NCBI RefSeq assembly: GCF_902167145.1
Contig: NC_050104.1
Span: 92,577,849 to 92,641,848, forward strand
Origin: Zea mays
Taxonomy: Eukaryota > Streptophyta > Magnoliopsida > Poales > Poaceae
DNA length: 64,000 nt
Reading direction: 5' to 3'
A program made the position numbers and the translations under genes. Each line of letters begins with the position of its first letter. Position 1 is the stretch's first letter. The notes beneath the pieces are model-generated. The model was not told the DNA's origin and did no database searches. It saw only the letters and a list, made by a program, of their open reading frames with translations. Shown here piece by piece: positions 54,202 to 64,000 of this stretch.

Positions 54202-57200
54202 TTGCAGGTTTATGCATCCGGGGGTTCAAGCTGGATTATCGACAGCGGATGCACAAACCATATGACGGGGGAGAAGAAGATGTTCACCTCCTACGTCAAA
54301 AACAAGGATTCCCAAGACTTAATAATATTCGGTGATGGGAATCAAGGCAAGGTAAAAGGGTTAGGTAAAATTGCTATTTCATCCGAGCACTCTATATCTA
54401 ATGTGTTTTTAGTTGAGTCTCTTGGATATAATTTGTTATCTGTTAGTCAATTATGCAATATGGGATATAATTGTCTATTCACAAATGTAGATGTGTCTGT
54501 CTTTAGAAGAAGTGATGGTTCATTAGCTTTTAAGGGTGTATTAGACGGCAAACTTTATTTAGTCGATTTTGCAAAAGAGGAGGCCGGTCTAGATGCATGC
54601 TTAATTGCTAAGACTAGCATGGGCTGGCTGTGGCATCGCCGCTTAGCACATGTGGGGATGAAGAACCTTCACAAGCTTCTAAAGGGAGAACACGTGATAG
54701 GTCTAACCAATGTTACTTTCGAAAAAGATAGACCTTGTGCAGCTTGTCAAGCAGGTAAACAAGTGGGAGGAGCGCATCATAGCAAGAATGTGATGACCAC
54801 ATCAAGACCTCTGGAGCCGCTACATATGGACCTCTTCGGACCCGTCGCCTATCTAAGCATAGGAGGAAGTAAGTATGGACTAGTTATTGTTGATGACTTT
54901 TCCCGCTTCACTTGGGTATTCTTTTTGCAGGATAAAACTGAAACCCAAGGGACCCTCAAGCGCTTCCTAAGGAGAGCTCAAAACGAGTTTGAGCTCAATG
55001 TGAAGAAGATAAGGAGCGACAATGGGTCCGAGTTCAAGAACCTTCAAGTGGAGGAATATCTTGAGGAGGAAGGGATCAAGCACAAGTTCTCCGCTCCCTG
55101 CACACCACAGCAAAATGGTGTGGTAGAAAGGAAGAACAGGACACTTATAGACATGGCGAGGACGATGCTTGGAGAGTTCAAGACCCCCGAGTGCTTTTGG
55201 TCGGAAGCCGTGAACACGGCTTGCCACGCCATCAACCGGGTCTACCTTCATCGCCTCCTCAAGAAGACTTCGTATGAGCTACTAACCGGTAACAAACCCA
55301 ATGTTTCGTATTTTCGAGTTTTTGGGAGTAAATGCTACATTCTAGTGAAGAAGGGTAGAAATTCCAAATTTGCTCCCAAAGCCGTAGAAGGGTTTTTGTT
55401 AGGTTATGACTCAAATACAAAGGCGTATAGAGTCTTCAACAAATCATCGGGTTTGGTTGAAGTCTCTAGCGACGTTGTATTTGATGAAACTAATGGCTCT
55501 CCAAGAGAGCAAGTTGTTGATTTTGATGATGTAGATGAAGAAGACGTTCCAACGGCCGCAATACGCACCATGGCGATTGGAGATGTGCGGCCACAGGAAC
55601 AAGGTGAACGAGATCAACCTTCTTCCTCAACAATGGTGCATCCCCCAACTCAAGATGATGAACAGGAGGTGTGTGATCAAGGGGGAGCACAAGATGATCA
55701 TGTAATCGAGGAAGAAGCGCAACCAGCACCTCCAACCCAAGTTCGAGCAATGATTCAAAGGGATCATCCCATCGACCAGATCTTGGGTGACATTAGCAAG
55801 GGAGTAATTACTCGATCTCGATTAGTTAATTTTTGTGAGCATTACTCCTTTGTCTCTTCTATTGAGCCTTTCAGGGTAGAAGAGGCCTTGCTAGATCCGG
55901 ACTGGGTGTTGGCCATGCAGGAGGAGCTCAACAACTTCAAAAGAAATGAAGTATGGACACTGGTGCCTCGTCCCAAGCAAAATGTTGTGGGAACCAATTG
56001 GGTGTTCCGCAACAAACAAGACAAGCACGGGGTGGTGACAAGGAACAAGGCACGACTTGTGGCAAAAGGTTATGCCCAAGTCGCAGGTTTGGACTTTGAG
56101 GAGACTTTTGCTCCTGTGGCTAGGCTAGAGTCCATTCGTATTTTGCTAGCATATGCCGCTCACCATTCTTTCAGGTTGTTCCAAATGGATGTGAAGAGCG
56201 CTTTCCTCAACGGGCCAATCAAGGAGGAGGTGTACGTGGAGCAACCCCCTGGCTTTGAGGATGAACGGTACCCCGACCACGTGTGTAAGCTCTCTAAGGC
56301 TCTCTATGGACTTAAGCAAGCCCCAAGAGCATGGTATGAATGCCTTAGAGACTTTCTAATTGCTAATGCTTTCAAGGTCGGGAAAGCCGATCCAACTCTT
56401 TTCACTAAGACATGTGATGGTGATCTTTTTGTATGCCAAATTTATGTCGATGACATAATATTTGGTTCTACTAACCAAAAGTCTTGTGAAGAGTTTAGCA
56501 GGGTAATGACTCAAAAGTTCGAGATGTCGATGATGGGCGAGTTAAGCTACTTCCTTGGGTTCCAAGTGAGGCAACTCAAGGATGGGACCTTCATCTCCCA
56601 AACGAAGTACACACAAGACTTGATCAAGCGGTTTGGGATGAAGGACGCCAAGCCCGCAAAGACTCCAATGGGAACCGACGGACACACCGACCTCAACAAA
56701 GGAGGTAAGTCCGTTGATCAAAAGGCATATAGGTCTATGATAGGGTCTTTACTTTACTTATATGCTAGTAGACCGGATATTATGCTTAGCGTATGCATGT
56801 GTGCTAGATTTCAATCCGATCCTAAGGAGTGTCACTTAGTGGCTGTGAAGCGAATTCTTAGATATTTAGTCGCTACGCCTTGCTTCGGGATCTGGTATCC
56901 AAAGGGGTCTACCTTTGACTTGATTGGATATTCAGACTCCGACTATGCTGGATGTAAGGTCGATAGGAAGAGTACATCGGGGACGTGCCAATTCTTAGGA
57001 AGGTCCCTGGTGTCATGGAGTTCTAAGAAACAAATTTCGTTGCTCTATCCACCGCTGAGGCCGAGTACGTTGCCGCAGGATAGTGTTGCGTGCAACTACT
57101 TTGGATGAGGCAAACCCTCAGGGACTTTGGCTACAATTTGAGCAAAGTCCCACTCCTATGTGATAATGAGAGTGCCGTCGCATGGCGGATAATCCTGTTG

Positions 57201-57394
57201 AACACAGCCGCACAAAGCACATAGACATCCGGCATCACTTTTTGAGAGACCACCAGCAAAAGGGAGATATCGAAGTGTTTCATGTTAGCTCCGAGAACCA
57301 GCTAGCCGATATCTTTACCAAGCCTTTAGATGAGCAGACCTTTTGCAAGTTGCGTAGTGAGCTCAATGTCTTAGATTCGCGGAACTTGGATTGA
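54202..57394 (+). pseudogene. Copia-2 pol, full domain set, frameshifted in RNase H
   Basis: It begins in the same +1 frame relative to gag as in Copia-1. Protease D-S-G is at residues 14-16 (from TTG 54202). The HHCC zinc finger (W-H-R-R-L-A-H to C-A-A-C) is near residues 144-182. The integrase core, RT (Y-V-D-D) and the start of RNase H (Y-S-D-S-D-Y-A-G) follow. One base is missing near 57036 relative to Copia-1, so the frame ends at 57108. In the original frame there is also a TAG at 57081-57083 and another indel near 57170. The remaining RNase H tail resumes at 57182 and ends TGA 57394. Confidence 0.9.
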
Positions 57395-58181
57395 TTTATA
57401 GCATACATGTGTTTATGCCTTTGATCATGTCCCTTACGCATTTTGTTGTTTACTTATGTGCTCAAGTTGTACAAGCACTCCCCGGACTTTACAAGTCCAT
57501 TTGCAAGTGATGCACAAATTTAGGGGGAGATGTGCTACAACTTGACCTTTTGAGACTAACTATGTGCTTGAGTTTGATTAATCTAGTCTCAAGGGTGGAT
57601 TAAAAGGGAAAGGTGGACTTGGACCATGCAAGACTTCCACTGCACTCCGATGAGAGAGTAACTAACTCCAAGTTCATCTCCATGCTTTTATTGCCTTTTT
57701 ACTCTAAGTTGAAGATTTTGGTGAGGCAATGGGGTTAAAGGGCCAAAGTTGATCCCGTTTTGGTGCTTGATGCCAAAGGGGGAGAAAATAAGGCCAAAGC
57801 AATAAATGGATCAGCTACCATTTGTGAATTTTGAAAAATAGTAGAGTTAGAGTTTTTGTTTGTCAAAATACTCTTATTTTCCTATTATTGTCAAAAGTTG
57901 GTCTCTTGTGGGGAGAAGGTTTAATTACGGCAAAAGGGGGAGTTTTTGAAATCTTTGATCAATTTCTCTTAGAACAACTCTTGCTATGTCTCAACGAGTG
58001 TTTTTGACTTAGAGATAGGAAGTTGAGGTTGATTTGAAAAAACAAACCAAGTGGTGGCAAAGAATGATCCATATATGACAAATTTGATTCAAAGCAAATT
58101 TGAGTTCTTATTTGAATTGATTTTGTACTTGTTCTACTTGCTTTATGTTGTGTTGGCATAAATCACCAAAAAGGGGGAGAT
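57395..58181 (+). other. Copia-2 3' non-coding region with repeated polypurine tracts
   Basis: Parallel to 34837-35635: GGGGGAG tracts near 57522, 57778, 57938 and immediately before the 3' LTR (58168-58181). No ORF. Confidence 0.75.
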
Positions 58182-59418
58182 TGAAAGGGAAATGTGCCCT
58201 TGGGCCATTTCTAAGTGTTTTGGTGATTTAGTATCCAACACAAGTGCCTAAGTGTTGATCTATGCAAAGTGGTGGACAAAGTGCAAATCAAGTCAAAAGG
58301 TATGTTTCTAGACTTAGTACATTGTGTAAGGGACTAATGTATTGTGTCTAAGTGCTGGAAACAGGAGAAATCGAATTGGAGAAGAGATGACTTTGTTCAG
58401 CCAAAGTCAGCTCTGTCTGGGTGCACCGGACTGTCCGGTGGTGCACCGGACAATGTCCGGTGCGCCAGGCTGGCTCAGGCGAACTAGCCGCTCTCGGGAA
58501 GGAATTAACAGCGTTCGGCTATAATTCACCGGACTGTCCGGTGAGCCAACGGTCGGCCGGGCCAACGGTCGGCTGCGCGATCTGCGCGAGACACGTGGCC
58601 GAGCCAACGGTCGGGAGGGGGCACCGGACTGTCTGGTGTGCACCGGACAGTGTCCGGTGCGCCAACGGCTCCAAGGCGCCAACGGTCGGCTTTGCCAATT
58701 AAGGAAGGAAATCCGCACCGGACAGTGTCCGGTGGTGCACCGGACTGTCCGGTGCACCAGACGACAGAAGGCAAGAATTGCCTTCCTGGAATGCAGTCAA
58801 CGGCTCCTAGCTGCCTTGGGGCTATAAAAGGGACCCCTAGGTGCATGGATGGGAACACCAAGCATTCTCTAAGCATTCCTAAGCACTAAGACATCGATTC
58901 CGCGCTTTTGATTCATTGCAATAGCAATTAGAGCTCTAGTTGAGTTGTGAACTCATTGAGTTATGTTGTGAGCTCTTGTTGCGATTTGTGTGCGTGGTGT
59001 TGCTATGATTTCTTGTCTTGAGTGTGTTTCTCATCCCTCCCTTACTCCGTGCTTCTTTGTGAACTTCAAGTGTAAGGGCGAGAGGCTCCAAAGTGTGGAG
59101 ATTCCTCGCAAGCGGGATATAGTAAAGCAAACAAAACACCGTGGTATTCAAGTGGGTCTTTGGACCGCTTGAGAGGGGTTGATTGCAACCCTCGTCCGTT
59201 GGGACGCCACAACGTCGAGTAGGCAAGCGTTGGTCTTGACCGAACCACGGGATAAACCACTGTGCCATCTCTGTGATTGATCTCTTGTGGTTATTGTGTT
59301 TTGTTGAGACTCCTCTCTAGCCACTTGGCATTATTGTGCTAACGCCTAATCAAGTTTTTGTGGATTAAGTTTCAAGTTTCACAGGATCACCTATTCACCC
59401 CCCCTCTAGGTGCTCTCA
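58182..59418 (+). repeat. Copia-2 3' LTR (1237 bp)
   Basis: Contains the full palindrome cluster (58424-58755) and the TATA box GCTATAAAAG near 58821-58830. It ends GTGCTCTCA, followed by the target duplicate CTCGG. Confidence 0.93.
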
Positions 59419-59423
59419 CTCGG

Positions 59424-59901
59424 CTGCTGTCAGCCTCACTCTGGCGGGTGGCACAACAGTCGGAGCAGGGCAGGCGGCGCTGTTTTCCTGTCAGGTCAGT
59501 CAGTGGAGGGGCGAAGTGACTGCGGTCACTTCGGCCCTGCCGACTGAGGAACACGCGTCAAGATAAGGTGTCAGGCGATCCTTGTATTGAATGCTCCTGC
59601 GATACGGTCGGCTGGCGAGGCGATCTGGCCAAGGTTGCTTCACTGCGAAGCCTGCCCGAGCTGGGCCTCGGGCAAGTCGAAGGTGCACCCATTGCTTGAG
59701 GAGACCCTCGGGCGAGGCGTGAATCCACCTAGGTCTGCTGTTCCTGCCCGAGGCTGGGCTCGGGCGAGGCGAGATCGTGTCCCTTGAGTGGACAGAGCTT
59801 TGACCTGTATTGCGCCCATCAGGCCTTTGCAGCTTGTGCTGATGGTGATTACCAGCCGAGTTTAGGAGTCTTGGTGGTACCCCTAATTATGGTCCTGGAC
59901 A
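59424..59901 (-). repeat. Gypsy-2 3' LTR, right segment
   Basis: Resumes the LTR after Copia-2 and ends CCTGGACA at 59901, the inverted counterpart of the TGTCGGG start of Gypsy-1 LTRs. The next bases GTAGCCCCCGAGCC are the inverted purine tract. Confidence 0.85.
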
Positions 59902-60644
59902 GTAGCCCCCGAGCCTCAAAGGGAGTGTTGGTACTCGCTTGGAGGCTTTATCGCACTTTTTTGCAAGGGGACCAGCCTTTCTCGGTTATATTTTGTTCCG
60001 GTGGGTGCGCGCGAGCGCACCCGCCGGGTGTAGCCCCCGAGGCATCGGAGGAGTGGTTTGACTCCTCCGAGGTCTTAGCGCCTTTCGTGACGCCTCGGCC
60101 AGTCTGGTTGTTCCCTCATGCGATTTGATCATAGCCCGGGTGCATGGTCAGGTTCTGAGTTCTCGGGCTAGTATGTTGACGCTGTCAACGGTTTGGCCGG
60201 AGCCAGGTTTGCGAGACCAGCCCCCGAGCCTCTGCACAGAGCGAGAGGACGGTCAAGGACTGACTCTGCTTTTATCATACGCCCCTTCGTCGCCTTTCCT
60301 CAAGGAGGAGGGGGGGAAAGCACCATGTTGCCCTCGGAGGGCGCCGAACATGGTGTTTCCAGTGAGTTGCTAACGGGTGATCCGAGTGGACGCCCGTGCC
60401 CCGTTCGATAAGGGTCAGCTAGTGGCCCAGAGGCACGCTCCAAAAGTACCTGCAGGTGATTTGCCGGACCCGGTCCCGTTTGATAGGGTCCGATGGCTCG
60501 ATGCCTCGCTTTGATGGGATTCCATTACATAATCGCTCCTGCTGGTCTCGGAAATGTCCTAGGCTACCTCGGGAGCGTAGCCTGAGCCTCGACCATGTAT
60601 CGGACGTACCCAGAGTCATCCCTCGCTCTGTGTGTTCTGGGACA

Positions 60645-60870
60645 GCTGTCGAGCCCTTTGGGAGGCCAGCCTTCGAACCCCTGATCAGTAGTGGGTGCGG
60701 AGCCCGAGTGCTCTGAGGCGGCTGTCGAACCCTTCCGAGGGGCCAGCCTTCAAACCTCTGATCAGTAGTAGGCACGGAGCTCGAGCGCTCTGGGGTGGCT
60801 GTCGAACCCTTCCGAGGGGCCAGCCTTCGAACCCCTGATCAGTAGGAGGGCTCGGGGCCCGCTTCCTTCG
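60645..60870. repeat. Tandem repeat, 76-77-bp unit, three copies
   Basis: Each unit has GCTGTCGA-CCCTT, GGCCAGCCTTC-AAC and CTGATCAGTAG in order. Related, inverted units lie in Gypsy-1 near 37725-37910. Confidence 0.85.
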
Positions 60871-61180
60871 TGGAGAAGGATCCCTTTCGGAGTATCCCCT
60901 TTCCCGGTCCCTGTAGCAAGAGAGAGAAAGGGGAAGAGGAAAAGGATACGAAATTGAACGATGTGGCGCACCTTTTTTGACGCGGTCATCATGGCGGAGG
61001 TGAAGCGTCGCCCGCTTCGCCTGCCAAAGGTGTCGCCTGCCCTGCCGCGGAGTTAATACGACGGGACGGGTCGTTCGCGGGGCAGCCGTTGCGTGAGCCG
61101 TTCGAGGAACGGGCGTTTCGCCTTCGAGTTTGAATTTCGCAGCGGGTTCGGGCGAAGCGTTGAACGGGTCTTGCCCGGGC

Positions 61181-61190
61181 CTTTATATAT
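61181..61190 (+). promoter_or_regulatory. TATA box of the Gypsy-2 antisense gene
   Basis: CTTTATATAT lies 134 bp before the ATG at 61324, on the strand opposite to the element, with a GC-rich upstream region and a 5' leader of plausible length. It is not part of any LTR, so it would give this gene its own promoter. Confidence 0.55.
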
Positions 61191-61323
61191 CCGGAAGAGG
61201 GACCGGTGGTGGCTCTTTACTCTGCTGCTCGCCTCCTGCTTTGGTTTCCGCAACCCAAGGGAATAGCCAGAGAAAGAAAACCACACACCTTGTCCGCTCC
61301 GCCGCCACCCCCTTCGCTTGGCG

Positions 61324-62790
61324 ATGGCCGACCGGGTAACCGTTGTTCTGCTGTGCGACCCGTGGCCTTTCTCCACCGTCATGGTGGACGATCTGGAGGC
61401 CCTTGTTGCCGATGGCTTGCTCCATCCCCTCTCTGGTGACCCGCAGCCAGAGTGGATGGTCCCTCCGAGTGGGGTCGCCCTGACCCCGCCGCCGGGGTAT
61501 GTGCTGAGTTTCGTCTCCTTCCATGAGCGGGGGTTCGGAGTGCCAGCAAGCCGTTTCATGCGGGCGCTCCTGCAATATTACGGGGTGGAGCTGCACAATC
61601 TCAACCCCAACTCCATCGCGCAAGCGGCCATCTTCACGGTGGTTTGCGAAGGATTTTTGGGGATTGACCCCCACTGGGATCTATGGACCCATCTCTTCTC
61701 CGTGGAGCCTTTTGCCCTGATGACGGGGGAAAAGAGGGTCCGCATGGCGGTGCGGGCCGGTGGCTGCATCCTCCAGTTGAGGCAGGCACGCGCGCAACAG
61801 TACATCCCCGCCATCCTTGTGTCTTCGAACAAGGGGTGGTAGCGCCGGTGGTTTTACCTCCGGAATGACGATGGGAGGCTCCCGTCGTTTTCTCAACGAG
61901 TGGTGACTGCCGCCGGCAGCAACTGGCGCTATGGGGCTGCGCACGAGAAACAGAAGAATCTCCAGCCCCTTCTGGAGGCCTTGCAGGAGCTACGAGACGG
62001 AGGGCTTACCGCCGCGGGGGTGGTCGCTGCCATCCATCGCCGGAGGGTGCTTCCCTTGACAGAGCGGTGGTTGCTGCTTTCGGAGATGATGCCGGGGGTC
62101 GACTTGGAGGGTTCGCAGATGTCCTCGGTCCCCCTCTCCGCCGATGACCTCCACAGGTGGGTAGCTGGCACAGTAGGGAGGCTGGACGCCGGCGCCCTTA
62201 CCCAGCCCTTGATGCGTCCCGAGCGCGGGTGCATATCCCTGGTGAGTGTCCGCTCCTTCTTTCTTGTGTTAGATTGCCCTTGGTTCTCACAGTCGAGATT
62301 TTCGTCCGTCTTCAGGAGTTGGGGTGTCACAAGCCTTCCCTGCCACCGGTCCCGGAGGACGCGGTGGACCGAGCCACGCGGAGGGTCGCTGCGGAGAAGA
62401 AGAAGGAGAATAAGGACGCGAAAAAGGCTCGGGCTCGCGAGCGGATGCGGGCTTGGGACACCTTGGAGAGGCGCCATCGGAGGCAGGAGAGGGACGGGCT
62501 CCCGAGGGAGCCGTCATCGGAGACGCCTGACGACGACGATGACGATGATGATGACGAAGACGACGATATGGCGGCCCGCCTTGGCCTCAGCCTGGATCTA
62601 AGGCTGGGCCAGGGGTCGTCGAGCCAGCCCCCGAGTGGGCTGGCGCTGTCGGTATCTAGGGCCGGGACATCAGGGTCCCGGTCCGAAGAACATGGGAAGG
62701 CTGAGGGGGTACTTGACCCCTTGGCTGAGGTAGTTAAGGTGACCCCGGGGAGTCAGGCCGACCCGCCTGTCCCCAAGTGCCGTTGCCCGT
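61324..62790 (+). pseudogene. Gypsy-2 antisense gene (gypsy-type transposon domain), spliced, broken by a stop and by Copia-3
   Basis: ATG at 61324 follows the TATA box by 134 bp. Exon 1 (61324-62241) carries the 'putative gypsy type transposon' domain: G-V-P-A-S-R-F-M-R-A-L-L then H-x-L-x-P-N-S-I, parallel to G-L-R-F-P-L-N-R and H-Q-L-T-P-N-A-I in the gene at 2-2899, then the R-W-F-Y-L motif. A TAG at 61840-61842 stands just before that motif. The intron 62242-62315 (74 bp, GTGAGT...TTCAG) is phase 0. Exon 2 (62316 on) is basic and helical, then has an Asp-rich run (62529-62567), and is interrupted by Copia-3 at 62791. The function is unknown. Confidence 0.72.
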
Positions 62791-64000
62791 TGAAAGGGAA
62801 TTAGGCTTACACCTATTTCCTAATTGATTTTGGTGGTTGAATTGCCCAACACAAATAATTGGACTAACTAGTTTGCTCTAGTGTATAAGTTATACAGGTG
62901 TAAAAGGTTCACACTTAGTCAATAAAAAGACCAAGAATTGGGTTCAACAAAGAGAGCAAGGGATAACCGAAGTGTGCCCTGGTCTGGCGCACCGGACTGT
63001 CCGGTGTGCCACCGGACAGTGTCCGGTGCACCAGGGGACTTCACGCTGAACTCCTCACCTTCAGGAAAATCTAGAGGCGCTCCGCTATAATTCACCGGAT
63101 TGTCCGGTGCCCTAGGGAAGAGCGACTCTGGAACTCGCCAGCTTCGGGAATTCGCTCCGCTATAATTCACCGGACATGTCTGGTGCACACCGGACTGTCC
63201 GGTGAGCCAGCGGAGCAACGACTACTTCGCGCCAACGGTCACCTGCAGAAGCATTAAATGCACGCCAGAGCGCGCAGAAGTCAGGCACGCACGAAGTGGC
63301 GCACCGGACACTCTACAGTACATGTCTGGTGTGCCACCGGACATCCAGGCGAGCCCAGCAGTCAGAGCTCCAACGGTCGGAACCCAACGGCCTGGTGACG
63401 TGGCTGGCGCACCGGACACTGTCCGGTGTGCACCGGACTGTCCGGTGCACCATGCGACAGCAGCCTCCACCAAACGGCTAGTTTGGTGGTTGGGGTTATA
63501 AATAACCCCAACCACCCCACATTCAAGACATCCAAGTTTTCCTACTTCAACCACTTACAAGAGCTCTAGCATTCAATTCTAGACACACCCAAGTGATCAA
63601 ATCCTCTCCAAATTCCACACAACGCCTTAGTGATTAGTGAGAGAGATTTGCTTGTGTTCTTTCGAGCTCTTGCGCTTGGATTGCTTTCTTCTTTGATTCT
63701 TTCTTGCGATCAACTCAATTGTAACCAAGGCAAGAGGCACCAAATGTGTGGTGGCCTTTGCGGGGAAGTTTTGTTCCCGTTTGATTGAGAAGAAGCTCAC
63801 TCGGTCCGAGGGACCGTTTGAGAGAGGGAAAGGGTTGAAAGAGACCCGGTCTTTGTGACCACCTCAACGGGGAGTAGGTTTGCGAGAACCAAACCTCGGT
63901 AAAACAAATCCGCGTGTCACACTCTTTATTCGCTTGCGATTTGTTTTGCACCCTCTCTCGCGGACTCGATTATATTTCTAACGCTAACCCGGCTTGTAGT
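62791..64000 (+). mobile_element. Copia-3: 5' LTR of another Sirevirus-like element, right part outside window
   Basis: It begins TGAAAGGGAATTAGGC, so it shares the TGAAAGGGAA start of Copia-1/2 but diverges after it, indicating a different family of the same group. CACCGGAC/GTCCGGTG palindromes occur at 62990-63035, 63090-63105, 63170-63205 and 63410-63450. A likely TATA box TTATAAATAA is near 63496-63505. The LTR end and internal region are not reached. CCCGT (62786-62790) should be its target site. Confidence 0.8.

Larger units (their letters stand above)
50640..59418 (+). mobile_element. Copia-2: Sirevirus-type (Opie/Ji group) element, nested in Gypsy-2 LTR
   Basis: The LTRs are 50640-51777 and 58182-59418 (TGAAAGGGAAATG...GTGCTCTCA). 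The target-site duplication CTCGG is at 50635-50639 and 59419-59423. The PBS TGGTATCAGAA is at 51780-51790 and the polypurine tract AAAAAGGGGGAGAT precedes the 3' LTR. It is a close relative of Copia-1 that retains the protease/zinc-finger region Copia-1 lost, but it has its own stops and shifts. Confidence 0.93.
59902..61323 (-). other. Gypsy-2 3' internal region
   Basis: Inverted counterpart of Gypsy-1 37435-38637 up to about 61140. A tandem repeat of 76-77 bp with three units starts at 60645, 60721 and 60798 (GCTGTCGA-CCC). The last part carries the promoter and leader of the antisense gene. No other coding frame supported. Confidence 0.7.
49740..62790 (-). mobile_element. Gypsy-2: Tat-lineage element, minus strand, 3' half only, with Copia-2 nested and cut by Copia-3
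   Basis: The 3' LTR (49740-50639 plus 59424-59901, ~1378 bp) is the inverted counterpart of the Gypsy-1 LTRs. To its right the purine-tract complement GTAGCCCCCGAGCCTC and the 3' internal region follow, then a plus-strand antisense gene. Pol, gag and the 5' LTR should lie beyond 64000. The element is therefore read right to left. Confidence 0.85.

Noticed and set aside
17774..59901. Treating Gypsy-1 and Gypsy-2 LTRs as the two ends of a single giant element
   Set aside because: They are in opposite orientation, Gypsy-1 has its own matching target duplications, and Gypsy-2 continues to the right with its own internal region.
62791..64000. Treating Copia-3 as the same family as Copia-1/2
   Set aside because: Only the first ~10 bp and the palindromes are shared; the rest of the LTR differs, so it was called a related but different family.

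Overview
This is plant nuclear DNA, almost certainly maize (Zea). The evidence is one intron-containing gene for a plastid acyl-ACP thioesterase of the FATB type, embedded in nested LTR retrotransposons of kinds typical of maize: Tat-lineage Gypsy elements with antisense ORFs, and Sirevirus-type Copia elements of the Opie/Ji group. A small Helitron with textbook maize termini and several MITEs are also present. Family names are by eye; no database was searched.

Layout. (1) 1-8366: a Grande-like Tat Gypsy element on the minus strand, cut off by the window start. Its 5' LTR is on the right (7743-8366), its pol is on the minus strand (3745-7698, two nonsense codons), almost all gag is gone, and a spliced antisense gene lies on the plus strand (to 2899). 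(2) 8367-9745: unassigned GC-rich DNA. (3) 9746-10981: non-autonomous Helitron, minus strand. (4) 11717-14815: FATB coding region, minus strand, six coding exons that join in frame to 418 codons, with a probable 5'UTR intron and promoter to about 15.8 kb. (5) 15.8-17.05 kb: flank with one MITE. (6) 17639-17773 plus 40039-40417: one ~514-bp LTR split by a 22-kb insertion. It has a primer-binding-site side on its left and a polypurine/antisense-ORF side on its right. (7) 17774-40033: Gypsy-1 (plus strand, LTRs ~1.39 kb, TSD ATAGT) with a decayed gag-pol. Copia-1 (28107-36854, TSD GTCAC) is nested in its 3' internal region. (8) 40418-49739: antisense-ORF remnant, non-coding DNA, a cluster of MITEs and a LINE relic. 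(9) 49740-62790: Gypsy-2, minus strand, same LTR family as Gypsy-1. Copia-2 (50640-59418, TSD CTCGG) sits in its 3' LTR and its own TATA-driven antisense gene (61324 onward) is cut by Copia-3. (10) 62791-64000: start of Copia-3, whose right end lies outside the window.

How the parts work together. FATB releases saturated fatty acids from acyl carrier protein in the plastid. It is the only complete host gene I can support. The retrotransposons are separate genomes: LTRs supply promoter and polyadenylation signals, the site next to the 5' LTR primes reverse transcription from a tRNA, gag makes the particle, and pol supplies protease, integrase, reverse transcriptase and RNase H. Each Tat element also carried a gene on the opposite strand between pol and the 3' LTR. 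Two independent copies here show plausible spliced exons and one shows a TATA box.

Insertion order follows from nesting: split LTR (oldest), then Gypsy-1, then Copia-1; separately Gypsy-2, then Copia-2 and Copia-3. Most nonsense codons in the Gypsy elements can be read as C-to-T changes in CG or CHG contexts, as expected of long-methylated silent copies.
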